Assembly (NCBI GenBank): GCA_017936375.1
Contig: JAGBFR010000033.1
Location: forward strand, 1 to 64,000
DNA from: Clostridia bacterium
GTDB lineage: Bacteria; Bacillota; Clostridia; Christensenellales; Aristaeellaceae
DNA: 64,000 nucleotides
Reading direction: 5' to 3'
Of the stretch, positions 39,852 through 48,406 are shown in pieces. Within the stretch, counting starts at the first letter, position 1, and every line of letters begins with the position of its first letter. Below the pieces are notes generated by a model. That model saw only the letters and a list, made by a program, of their open reading frames with translations, was not told the origin of the DNA and did not search any database. The position numbers and the translations under genes are program-made.

Positions 39852-40952
39852 TTACATGCGCCTGCCGCCATACTTTTCCATGAAGGCCGCCGGCGCAGGC
39901 GCGCCCTGAAGCATCTGCGCGCCGGTAAAGAGATCGTCCGCCACCTCCAGCACGAGGCCGGACAATTCCAGCCCCTGCTTCCACTGCGCAGGGATCGCTT
40001 CATACCCGATCCACGCGCCAAGGATGTTGCCGGAGATCGCGCCGGTGGAGTCGCTGTCCCCGTCGTGATTGACGGCGGCGGCGAGCGCCGCGCTGATATC
40101 GTCCGGATACCGCAGGCAGCAGTAGACGGCGACGGCCAGCGCCTCCTCCCCGACCCAGCCCTCGCCGATCTCGGCAAGGTTATCCACATCACACCGGTCG
40201 TTTTTCGCCAGGCGGATCGCGCGATTGACAAGCGTAACCGCGCGCCCATACCCGGGCATATCGTCAAACATGCGCTCGGCCATATCGACGCTCTCGCGCA
40301 CGACGTCCTCAAGCGTCAGCGCCTCCTCCTGCCTGTAGGCCGCGCGGGCAACGATGTGCGTGAGCATCGCCGCCGGGATATAGCCCAGCGGATGCCCGTG
40401 CGTGATCGCCGCAAGCTGCGCACCCTCGACGCAGAGCCTGTCGTTAAGCTGCGCGCCCGCCAGCAGCCCCAGCGGAGCGACGCGCATCACGCCGCCGCAG
40501 CCCTTGCTTTTGTTGACGGGGCGGTCGATCGTGCCCATCCTGCCGCCGGCAATCGCGCTCATGCAGGTATTGCCCGGGGCGCGCGCGGCATGCAGCTTCG
40601 CCTCGCCCAGCAGGAAGGAATCGGACTCGCGCAGCTTCTTGCCAAACTGCGTGCCATACCAGTCCTGATAGGCGCGATGGACGTACTGCGCACGGGCCGC
40701 CTTCGGTCCCCTTCCGGCCATATCCGCTGCATGGGCGAGAATGCCGTCTGCGGTAAAGAGCGTCATCTGCGTATCGTCGGAGATGACCGCCTCCGCCTGC
40801 CCCTCGCGCGGCGCATAGGCGCGGATGCCGTACATGCCAAACTCGCTCACAATCGCCGCATGGGAGATGAACTCCACGCGGTAGCCCAGCGCATCGCCGG
40901 CCGCACCGGCCAGCAGGCTGCCGCGGATCCTGTCGTGGATAATTTCATTCAT
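39852..40952 (-). CDS. ADP-ribosylglycohydrolase (ARH/DraG) family protein
   Basis: The 366-residue, all-helical enzyme has both metal-binding motifs of the family: SDDTQMT near residue 60 and NHDGDSDSTGAISGNI near residue 310, with RGSLLAGAAGDALG at the start and GCGGVMRVAPLGL in the middle. Family members release ADP-ribose from proteins, dinitrogenase reductase, or free ADP-ribosyl compounds. No ADP-ribosyltransferase is visible nearby, so the substrate is open. ATG 40952 follows AAAGGAGGGG. Confidence 0.9.
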   Translation of the reverse strand: MNEIIHDRIRGSLLAGAAGDALGYRVEFISHAAIVSEFGMYGIRAYAPREGQAEAVISDDTQMTLFTADGILAHAADMAGRGPKAARAQYVHRAYQDWYGTQFGKKLRESDSFLLGEAKLHAARAPGNTCMSAIAGGRMGTIDRPVNKSKGCGGVMRVAPLGLLAGAQLNDRLCVEGAQLAAITHGHPLGYIPAAMLTHIVARAAYRQEEALTLEDVVRESVDMAERMFDDMPGYGRAVTLVNRAIRLAKNDRCDVDNLAEIGEGWVGEEALAVAVYCCLRYPDDISAALAAAVNHDGDSDSTGAISGNILGAWIGYEAIPAQWKQGLELSGLVLEVADDLFTGAQMLQGAPAPAAFMEKYGGRRM

Positions 40953-41036
40953 AGGCTTCCCCTCCTTTGCATGCGGGCAGTATAGCACGGCGCGCGCATC
41001 ATGCCCTCTACCGGGGATAGAGATCGCCGCGCGGGA

Positions 41037-42383
41037 TCATTCCTTCACGCAAGCCTCGACGACCTTCTTATACGGGGCGATCATGCCCTCGTTCATGGCG
41101 TTGCCCATCTTCGCGCGGATCTTCTTGCTGGAGAGCAGCATGCCGACCAGATACATCTTGAGCACAAGCCCCTTCTTCTTCTGCGGGAAATCATACTGGC
41201 CGTGCGCCTTGTAGAATCGGTGATCCGCCTTCATCATGCCCTGCATCTGGTAGATCAGGTCGCGGAAGATCTTCATGCCGCCCACGCCATAGAAATTCTG
41301 CGGCTGCGCATAGCCGCGCTCCAGCGCATAGGTCAGCGAGGCGGCGAGCTGGTCGATCTGCGCATCGGTGTCGTATTCATCCGTCGCCGCGCCGCAGAGC
41401 GTGTTGCTGCCCACCTGCGCGCGGGCCTCGATGATCGTCTGCAGGTTCGCCTCCGCGCTCAGGCAGCCGCTGACAAGATACCCCATCGGCATGCCCATGG
41501 TCACCGTGCGGTGGCCATTGCAGAACTGGCGGTCGTCATAGAGCTTGAAGCGCGCGCCCATCGAGTGATCGCTGACGGTAAAGGCATAGATGATCGCCTG
41601 CCCGCTCTGAATCGTCCCGCGCAGGTACGCGTCAAAGCCGTCCTTGTAGACGCAGACGCCGTCCGTCGCGCAGTTGAAGCAGCCAAGGCAGCCTCCCCTG
41701 AATGGGAACTCCCGCAGATTCACCACGCGCGTGGCATAGGGCAGCACCGCGCGGAAGCGATCGATCATTTTGGCAAGGCGTTCGCTGTCCTCGCCAAGGT
41801 CGGCGACGATCACCACGTCGCCCTTCTTCTCTCCCTCCGCCGCCTGCGGCACGGTCGCCTCCTGCGGCGCATACGGCAGATCGAGCAGACGATTCGGCTC
41901 GCAGTATCCATGCTCCGCATCATAGACCACGCGCTCAAAGAAGGCGCACGCCTCCTTCTGCCCGCGCTCGCAGAGCAGATCGTCCATATCCGCCGAGAGG
42001 CCGCGGATCACGCGCAGGCCCATATCCTGACAGTTATCCTGAATATAGCGGTGCGCCGTCACATCGTAAAAGTGCTTGGAGGTCGTGATCTGCGTGGCAG
42101 CCTTGCCCGCCACATTCACGCCATGCTGCTTCATCAGCTCGATAAGCCTGTGCAGCTGGCTGGGCGCGATGAAGGTATACACCGGGTAGGAAAAGAGCAG
42201 CAGATCAGCCGCCTCCATCGCCGCCTTCACCGGGGCAAAATCCTTCTCGATCGAAGCGATGCGCTGACCGGCATGCAGCACCTCAAATTCATGCTGCGGA
42301 TACTTCTTTTCAAGATAGCGCACCGTCTGCAGGGTGATGCTGTACTCGCCCTTCGGGCTGCCGTTGATGACCAGAATCTTCAT
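41037..42383 (-). CDS. Tandem flavodoxin-like NAD(P)H-dependent oxidoreductase
   Basis: The 448-residue protein has two flavodoxin-fold modules. The first (1-170) begins MKILVINGSPKGEYSITLQTVRYLEK with the FMN phosphate loop and has FSYPVYTFIAPSQL. The second (about 190-360) begins VVIVADLGEDSERLAKMIDRF, has a Cys group FRGGCLGCFNCATDGVCVYKD like iron-sulfur flavoproteins, and MPMGYLVSG. A C-terminal helical tail (about 85 residues) follows. It could bind two FMN, or use one module as an electron carrier. ATG 42383 follows GGAGGAA. It lies 19 bp after map and is probably co-transcribed with it. Confidence 0.75.
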   Translation of the reverse strand: MKILVINGSPKGEYSITLQTVRYLEKKYPQHEFEVLHAGQRIASIEKDFAPVKAAMEAADLLLFSYPVYTFIAPSQLHRLIELMKQHGVNVAGKAATQITTSKHFYDVTAHRYIQDNCQDMGLRVIRGLSADMDDLLCERGQKEACAFFERVVYDAEHGYCEPNRLLDLPYAPQEATVPQAAEGEKKGDVVIVADLGEDSERLAKMIDRFRAVLPYATRVVNLREFPFRGGCLGCFNCATDGVCVYKDGFDAYLRGTIQSGQAIIYAFTVSDHSMGARFKLYDDRQFCNGHRTVTMGMPMGYLVSGCLSAEANLQTIIEARAQVGSNTLCGAATDEYDTDAQIDQLAASLTYALERGYAQPQNFYGVGGMKIFRDLIYQMQGMMKADHRFYKAHGQYDFPQKKKGLVLKMYLVGMLLSSKKIRAKMGNAMNEGMIAPYKKVVEACVKE

Positions 42384-42402
42384 ATTCTTCCTCCGTATTG
42401 CG

Positions 42403-43308
42403 TTACCAGCAGAGCACCTCATGCCCCGTATCCGTCACCAGCACCATGATCTCCCACTGCGCGGAGGGATAGCCATCCTCCGTGTAAAGCTCCCAATCGT
42501 TATCCTCAAAGAGGCAGATGTCTGCATCGCCCATGTTGATCATCGGCTCGATGGTAAAGATCATGCCCGGGACGAGCACCATGTCCGTCCCCTTCTCGGT
42601 CACATAGCTGACATAGGGATCCTCGTGGAATTCAAGGCCGATGGCATGGCCGCCGACCTCGCGGACGACGGAATACTCATACTCCGCCGCATGATCCTGT
42701 ATCGCCTGCGCGACGTCGCCGAGGAAGCCCCACGGCTTCACCTGCTCCAGGCCCTTCATCACACACTCGCGCGTGACGTCGACCAGCTGCTGCGTCTCCT
42801 CGTCCGTCTCGCCGATGACAAACATGCGCGAGGAATCGGAGAAGAAGCCGTCCACAATCGTCGAGCAGTCGACGTTGACGATGTCGCCCTCCTCCAGCAC
42901 GACCTCGTCGGACGGGAAGCCATGGCAGACCTGATCATTGACCGACGTGCAGACGCTGTAGGGATAGCCCTGATAGCCAAGCGGCGCAGCGACGCCGCCC
43001 AGCTCCGCCGTCTTTTCGCTCACAATGCGGTCGATTTCGCCCGTAGTCATGCCCTCACGGATGCGCGCAGCGACCTCGTCGAGCACGGCGATATTGACCT
43101 TGCAGCTCTCCCTGATCTTCTCAATCTGCGCCGGGGTCTTGAGCATCGCGCGCGTGGGCACGAGATGGCCCTGCGCCCGCAGCTGCTCCATTCTATCTTC
43201 AATCGCCTGATGACAGCAGCCATATGCCTTGCCGCTGCCGCACCAACAGGGCTCCTCCGGGCTGTATGCCCGCAGATCCGGCGTCTTATGAATCTGGTCG
43301 CTCATCAT
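42403..43308 (-). CDS. map: Methionine aminopeptidase with N-terminal SEC-C zinc motif
   Basis: The 301-residue enzyme starts with a SEC-C motif (PCWCGSGKAYGCCH, C21 to H33), a zinc element that may hold it to ribosomes. A type I methionine aminopeptidase follows: H in VNDQVCHGFPSD, D-x11-D in VDCSTIVDGFFSDSS, H in GGHAIGLEFHEDP, E in IFTIEPMI and E in QWEIMVLVT. It removes the first Met after deformylation. ATG 43308 (or 43305) follows GGGAGG; a longer frame upstream is not conserved-looking. Confidence 0.92.
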   Translation of the reverse strand: MMSDQIHKTPDLRAYSPEEPCWCGSGKAYGCCHQAIEDRMEQLRAQGHLVPTRAMLKTPAQIEKIRESCKVNIAVLDEVAARIREGMTTGEIDRIVSEKTAELGGVAAPLGYQGYPYSVCTSVNDQVCHGFPSDEVVLEEGDIVNVDCSTIVDGFFSDSSRMFVIGETDEETQQLVDVTRECVMKGLEQVKPWGFLGDVAQAIQDHAAEYEYSVVREVGGHAIGLEFHEDPYVSYVTEKGTDMVLVPGMIFTIEPMINMGDADICLFEDNDWELYTEDGYPSAQWEIMVLVTDTGHEVLCW

Positions 43309-43427
43309 GATTATCCGCCTCCCAAAGCATAATCTATACGGAATAAGCGGGCAGCCTGTACTGCCCGGCACACATTTCGTCATTGATTCTTTCGACATGA
43401 GGGGCGCGCCTTCCTTCCAGAGCAAAA

Positions 43428-43453
43428 AAAGGGCTGCCCGAAGACAGCCCTTT
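43428..43453 (-). terminator. Terminator of the uronide-utilisation operon
   Basis: AAAGGGCTG pairs with CAGCCCTTT. On the minus strand seven T follow the stem. Confidence 0.85.
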
Positions 43454-43463
43454 CATCTATGAA

Positions 43464-44591
43464 TCATATCTTCGCCATCCACAGGCGCGCGTCCGTGCCG
43501 CGCAGCCTGCACAGCGCCTCGACGAAGAAGTAATCGCCATAGAGGATATTGACATGGCGGCCCGCGCCGTCGTCGTGATAGGAGGCGGTGCACTTCTGCA
43601 GGATGCCGGGCGCCTCGTCGCTCCAGTCGGCGCAGAGGTCATTGAGTGCGCGCAGCATGCGCTCGGCTGCGGCGCGGTAGGTCTCTCCCTCCTCGCCGCC
43701 GACGACGTCCGCCAGCTCGAGCAGGCCGCAGGAGGCGCAGGCCGCAGCGATGTTGTCGATGCGCTCCTCGTCCTTGGGCTGGCAGAAGTCGCTGTCCGTC
43801 AGGCCGTCCTCGCGGATGTTGGAAATAAAGTACTTCGCGCAGCGGCGGGCGACGTCGATATACTTCTGATCGCCGGTATTCACGCCGCTGAGGGTGAAGC
43901 CATACAGCGCCCAAGCCTGACCGCGGCTCCAGCTGGAGCCCTCGCAGTAGCCCTGACCCGCCGGGCGCTCAACGACCTTGCCCGTCTCAGGATCAAACAC
44001 GCAGATATGGCAGCTGCTGCCGTCCTCGCGCAGGAACTCGCGGATGGTCGTATCGGCATGGATGCGCGCAATCTTGGCAAAGCGCGGATCGCCGGTCTGC
44101 TCGCTCGCCCAGTAGAGGATGGACAGATTCATCATGCAGTCGATGATCGCATAGCCCGCGCGCTCGCGGCGCGGCCATGCACGGATGAAGCCCTCGGGAT
44201 TGAAGCGGCCGGCGAGAATCGTCGCCGCATGGAGGGTGTCGGTCGCAGCCTGCGCGTCGCCGGTCAGGCGGTGATGCGCGCCGGTGGAGAGCAGATACAT
44301 GAAGCCCACGTCATGATTGAGCAGATCGAAGGTGCGCAGCTCGCGGGTGAGCAGCTCCTCCACGCGCAGGGCCTCGGCCTTGTAGCCTTCCTCGCCCGTC
44401 GCCTTGTACAGCTGCCACATGATGCCCGGCCAGAAGCCGCCCGTCCACCAGCTGTTGCCGTCAAACGGGGACTCAACATACTTTCCGTCGACGCTCTTGT
44501 AGGGAATAATCCCCTGCGCGGCGGCAAGCTGCGCGCCGCGGGCAAACTTGCGGCAGGCGCGCTCAAAGGCAAGATCAAACCAGTTCTGCAT
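43464..44591 (-). CDS. GH88 unsaturated glucuronyl hydrolase
   Basis: The 375-residue (alpha/alpha)6-barrel enzyme has the two GH88 aspartates, D94 in NHDVGFMYL and D151 in AIIDCMMNLSILYW, matching the D88/D149 pair of Bacillus UGL. YCEGSSWSRGQAWALYGF and CTASYHDDGAGRHVNILYGDYFFVEAL are also family hallmarks. It hydrates the double bond of 4,5-unsaturated uronic acid at the non-reducing end of oligosaccharides made by polysaccharide lyases. No signal peptide, so it acts in the cytoplasm on imported fragments. Its start overlaps the DUF2264 gene by 17 bases. It is the last gene of the operon. Confidence 0.92.
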   Translation of the reverse strand: MQNWFDLAFERACRKFARGAQLAAAQGIIPYKSVDGKYVESPFDGNSWWTGGFWPGIMWQLYKATGEEGYKAEALRVEELLTRELRTFDLLNHDVGFMYLLSTGAHHRLTGDAQAATDTLHAATILAGRFNPEGFIRAWPRRERAGYAIIDCMMNLSILYWASEQTGDPRFAKIARIHADTTIREFLREDGSSCHICVFDPETGKVVERPAGQGYCEGSSWSRGQAWALYGFTLSGVNTGDQKYIDVARRCAKYFISNIREDGLTDSDFCQPKDEERIDNIAAACASCGLLELADVVGGEEGETYRAAAERMLRALNDLCADWSDEAPGILQKCTASYHDDGAGRHVNILYGDYFFVEALCRLRGTDARLWMAKI

Positions 44592-46362
44592 ATTGCTTTA
44601 CCTCCGTCGGCATATTCTCCCAGAGCGCCTTCCCGCCGGTGACCGTGCCCAGCACGGCGCAGACGAGCACATGCTCGCCCGGCGTGAGCCTCGCACGGAG
44701 CGTCGGCAGCAGCGTACGCGGCGCCATCAGGTTGGTGTTGGGTTCCGGCATGACGATCTCGCCCTGCTCATAGCCGCGCAGCGCGACGATGCCGCTCACG
44801 CCCCACGGCTCAAAGACCACAGCGCGGTCCGCTTCCGCGATATCGCCCTTCTCCATCGCCGCGCGGGCAATGGCATAGCCGCCCTCGGCAGCATAGAGGT
44901 CGCGGTCGGTCGTGATCCTGTGCACGCGCACATGCCACTCGCCCATCGGGATGATCTCGGTCCTGACCGTCACGCCGGCAAACGGCTTCCACTCGGAGCG
45001 GACGCGGTCGGGCAGGATCTCATAGTTCTCACAGCCGTAGCGCGGATGGAAGGTATCCCCATCCTCGGAGAGCGCAAGCATGGAATCAAACGCGCCATCC
45101 TTGAGGAGCTTCTGCGCCTTGCAGACAGCGAAGCCAAACTGCGTGGAGTAGACGAACTTCTCGTACTTCGCCTCGTCGTGGGAGTGCTCATGCGCGCGGT
45201 TGCCGGCGGCAAAGGACATGACGTGGCTGCCGTCCTCGCTGCGGGTGAAGAGCATGCGCATGTGCGGCTGCATGGAGGTCACAGGCGTAACGGCCTCTTC
45301 CTCCTCCGCCAGCCAGAAGGGATGATCCTCCGGCAGGGCGAGCGCGGCAAAGGACTTCATCGCCCAATACGGCGAGCCGGGCGCATTATAGCCCTCCGCC
45401 ATGTGCAGATTGGGATAGTGATAGCCGATGGTCAAAACACCGTCGCGGGTGAAGATCGGCAGGGAGAACCACTTGCGCATATTGCCCAGCAGCAGGTGCT
45501 TCATCACACCATAGGGCACGCTCTCGCACTCCGCCTCCGCCAGCGCCTGCCCGGCATAGAACGCGCTCTGGGCAAAGCGGTAGGTCAGGCTGCGGCCGTA
45601 GGGCAGCGCCTCGCAGCTCTTGTCAAACCAACAGGCAAAGTCCGGTGCGGCGAGCTTTGCGCGCTCGACATACGCCGCGCTGCGCTCGGGATCGCGCTCG
45701 CCCATCACCTTCGCATACACCAGCCCATAGAAATGGAAGGCCCACATGGTGTAATACTCGCGCTGATTGAAGTAGTCAAAGTACCAGCCGTCGCCCTCGT
45801 AGTGCTCCTCGATCATGGCGAAGTCCTTCTCAAGGCGCTCGGCGTCGTGCGGCAGGCCGCAGACCATGAAGCCCATATTGACCAGCACGCGGAAGAACGT
45901 CCAGTTGTTCTTGGGCATGTCGTGGACATTGATCTGATTGAGCCAGGTATAGAGGTTCTTCTGCGCATACTCCGGCAGGGAGAAGAAGAACGCCTGCGGC
46001 GCGAGCGCCATGCCCATGCCGAAGACCGCCATCTCCACCAGGCGCTGGTCGTAATCCTCGACCTCGCCCCAGTACTCCGGATGCTGCGGGTCGGTGCCGC
46101 TGATGATGCCCTCGCGCCAATACGCCCAGATCGGCTCAACGACCTTGCAGCCACCGGCCAGCATCGGGACAATCGCCCAGAGCGGGCGGGCAAAAGCTTC
46201 CATCTGTGCGATGTCATCGCTGTATACGGCGCCTGTGTCACCGAGCTTGAGCCTCGCCCTGCCCTCGCTGAGCAGCGGTATCAGCGGCTCGATGAGCTGT
46301 ACAGCGGCGCGTTCCATATCCGCGCGGGTGCGCAGCGGATTCTTGCTGACGGGATTGCCCAT
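44575..46362 (-). CDS. DUF2264 family protein, probable glycoside-active enzyme
   Basis: The 595-residue protein matches DUF2264: an N-terminal (alpha/alpha) barrel of about 370 residues (ARPLWAIVPMLAGG, YWGEVEDYDQRLVEMAVFGMGMAL, NNWTFFRVLVNMGF, EGDGWYFDYFNQREYYTMWAFHFYGLVYA) and a C-terminal beta-rich part. From memory, some members are now classed as glycoside hydrolases acting on glucuronic acid (GH154), which would fit its position beside GH88, but I am not certain of the family number. No signal peptide is seen. It lies 32 bp after the second permease gene. Confidence 0.8.
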   Translation of the reverse strand: MGNPVSKNPLRTRADMERAAVQLIEPLIPLLSEGRARLKLGDTGAVYSDDIAQMEAFARPLWAIVPMLAGGCKVVEPIWAYWREGIISGTDPQHPEYWGEVEDYDQRLVEMAVFGMGMALAPQAFFFSLPEYAQKNLYTWLNQINVHDMPKNNWTFFRVLVNMGFMVCGLPHDAERLEKDFAMIEEHYEGDGWYFDYFNQREYYTMWAFHFYGLVYAKVMGERDPERSAAYVERAKLAAPDFACWFDKSCEALPYGRSLTYRFAQSAFYAGQALAEAECESVPYGVMKHLLLGNMRKWFSLPIFTRDGVLTIGYHYPNLHMAEGYNAPGSPYWAMKSFAALALPEDHPFWLAEEEEAVTPVTSMQPHMRMLFTRSEDGSHVMSFAAGNRAHEHSHDEAKYEKFVYSTQFGFAVCKAQKLLKDGAFDSMLALSEDGDTFHPRYGCENYEILPDRVRSEWKPFAGVTVRTEIIPMGEWHVRVHRITTDRDLYAAEGGYAIARAAMEKGDIAEADRAVVFEPWGVSGIVALRGYEQGEIVMPEPNTNLMAPRTLLPTLRARLTPGEHVLVCAVLGTVTGGKALWENMPTEVKQYAELV

Positions 46363-46394
46363 AGTATCTCTCTCCTTAATCGTTTGTCGCAGAA

Positions 46395-47249
46395 TCAGCC
46401 CTTCATGCCGGTGGTCGCAATGCCCTCGATGAAGTAGCGCTGCAGGAAGAGGAAGACGACCGTGACCGGAATCAGGGAACAGAGCGACGCGGCCATGATC
46501 AGGTTATAATCGGCGGAATACGCCTGAATGAAGCGGCGAAGACCGACCTGAATCGTCTTCTTGAGGTCCGTGGTCAGGTAGATCATCGGGCCCATGTAGT
46601 CATTCCACGTATTGACAAAGGTAAAGATGCACAGCGTGGCGATGGCCGGCTTGGCCAGCGGCAGGATGATGCGCGCCCAGATGCCGTACTCGGACAGGCC
46701 GTCGATGCGCGCCGCCTCGCTCAGGTCGTTGGGGATGCCCAGATAGAACTGGCGCATCAGGAACACGCCGAAGGCCGTGAAGCTCTGCAGCGCGACGAGC
46801 GACCAGATAGTGTCATACAGGCCGATGGAGCGCATCATGATGAACTGCGGCACCATGTAGACCTGCCACGGCACCGCAATGGTGCCGATATAGCACATGA
46901 ACAGCGTGTCGCGGCCCCTGAACTGCATCTTCGCAAAGGCATACGCTGCGAAGGAGGAGGTCAGGATCTGCATGAAGGTGACGATGATGGCGACCGTGGC
47001 AGTATTCTTGAAATACGCCAGCAGCGGCACCTTGGACCAGATGTTCAGATAATTCTCCCAATGGAAGGTCTCGGGAATCCAGCGCATCGGGATGGAGAAG
47101 ACGTCGATGCTCGTTTTGAGCGAGGAAGAGATCATCCACACGAACGGGATCAGCGCCACGACGGTAAAGAGGATCAGCACGCCGTACTTGAGCACGGAGA
47201 GGACGATCCCGGCCGGCGTCATATGCAGTCTTTTTTTCTTGGCAGTCAT
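46395..47249 (-). CDS. Carbohydrate ABC transporter permease, MalG-like
   Basis: A 284-residue inner-membrane protein with six spans and the conserved EAA loop EAARIDGLSEYGIWARIILPLAKPA that docks the ATPase. The N-terminal pattern LKYGVLILFTVVALIPFVWMISSSLK and the ending FFIEGIATTGMKG are typical of the MalG/LacG type. It pairs with the permease encoded 15 bp upstream. Confidence 0.93.
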   Translation of the reverse strand: MTAKKKRLHMTPAGIVLSVLKYGVLILFTVVALIPFVWMISSSLKTSIDVFSIPMRWIPETFHWENYLNIWSKVPLLAYFKNTATVAIIVTFMQILTSSFAAYAFAKMQFRGRDTLFMCYIGTIAVPWQVYMVPQFIMMRSIGLYDTIWSLVALQSFTAFGVFLMRQFYLGIPNDLSEAARIDGLSEYGIWARIILPLAKPAIATLCIFTFVNTWNDYMGPMIYLTTDLKKTIQVGLRRFIQAYSADYNLIMAASLCSLIPVTVVFLFLQRYFIEGIATTGMKG

Positions 47250-47264
47250 GGAATCGCACCTCCT

Positions 47265-48209
47265 TTACATGTAATTGACCCACTTCTTCTCGCCGCGGAA
47301 CTGCACGATCGTCACCAGCAGGACGATGACCAGCAGCACCATCGAGACCGCGCTCGCCACGCCGTACTGCGCGGAGGTCGCGATGCCCTCGCCGCCAAAG
47401 CTCAGCTCGAAGATATAGGTGACCAGCATCTTGGTCGAGCGGCCCGGGCCGCCCTGCGTCATGATCGCGACGACGTCGTAGATCTTGAAGCAGGAGATGA
47501 CCATCATGATGGAATTGAAGAACGTGGTCGGGGTCAGCATCGGCATGGTCACGTTGGTGAAGCGCTGCCATGCGTTTGCGCCGTCGATGGTCGCCGCCTC
47601 ATAGAGTTCGCCCGGCACGCCCTGCAGGCCCGCCAGATACATGACCATGTAATAGCCCGCATTGCGCCAGACGGAAACGATGATGATCGCCCAGATGGCC
47701 AGATCGCGGCTGGAGGTCCAGCTCTTCTTCATCGTGAAGCCGAGCGCATTGAGAATCTGGTTGATGGGGCCGGTCTTCATCAGCAGGAAGTTCCAGCAGA
47801 CACAGATCGCCACCAGAGAGGCGACATACGGGAAGAAGAACACCGCGCGGAAGAAGTTCGCGCCCTTGACGGCCTTATTGAGCACGAGCGCAAGGCCGAG
47901 GGAGCAAAGCAGCGTCAGCGGCACGGTCATCAGCGTGTAGAAGACGGTATTCTTGAGCGCAATGCCCAGATTGCTCTTGGTGAAGGAGAAGTCCTTGAAG
48001 ATGTAGCGGAAATTATCGAGCCCGACGAATGTGATGTTCTGACCGCCGCTCCAATCCATGAGAGAAAGCACGATCGAAAACACGACGGGAATGAGCGTGA
48101 ACACGACAAAGCCGATGAAGTTCGGCGCGAGGAAGGAATACGCGATCAGCGTATTGCGCTTCTCCAGCGCGGTCATCTTTCTGCGGCCCGCCGCCTGACT
48201 GTTTGCCAT
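47265..48209 (-). CDS. Carbohydrate ABC transporter permease, MalF/UgpA-like
   Basis: A 314-residue permease with six spans and the EAA loop ELYEAATIDGANAWQRFTNVTMPMLTP. The N-terminus KRNTLIAYSFLAPNFIGFVVFTLIP and the Q-G-G-P-G motif near the end fit the UgpA/LacF type. ATG 48209 follows AAAGGAAG; the longer frame is not conserved. No ATPase gene is present, as is common in Firmicutes where a shared MsmX-type ATPase serves several importers. Confidence 0.93.
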   Translation of the reverse strand: MANSQAAGRRKMTALEKRNTLIAYSFLAPNFIGFVVFTLIPVVFSIVLSLMDWSGGQNITFVGLDNFRYIFKDFSFTKSNLGIALKNTVFYTLMTVPLTLLCSLGLALVLNKAVKGANFFRAVFFFPYVASLVAICVCWNFLLMKTGPINQILNALGFTMKKSWTSSRDLAIWAIIIVSVWRNAGYYMVMYLAGLQGVPGELYEAATIDGANAWQRFTNVTMPMLTPTTFFNSIMMVISCFKIYDVVAIMTQGGPGRSTKMLVTYIFELSFGGEGIATSAQYGVASAVSMVLLVIVLLVTIVQFRGEKKWVNYM

Positions 48210-48368
48210 ACTATCCACTTCCTTTCGCATGCAATGCGTTTGCGGCCAAGGCCCGCCCCCACCCATTGCGGCCCTGCCGGGTCCGTTCAGGGTTGAATGC
48301 GTCGGGGCGAGCTTCAGCGCGGCACAGGCGGAATCATCCGCTGTGCATGTGTGTCATTTCACGAAGAA

Positions 48369-48395
48369 AAGGGGGAGGTGATTCCCCTCCCCCTT
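48369..48395 (-). terminator. Hairpin between the binding-protein and permease genes
   Basis: AAGGGGGAGG pairs with CCTCCCCCTT and TTTTC follows on the minus strand. It is probably a partial terminator that keeps the binding protein more abundant than the permeases. Confidence 0.65.
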
Positions 48396-48406
48396 CCTTG
48401 AGCCAA

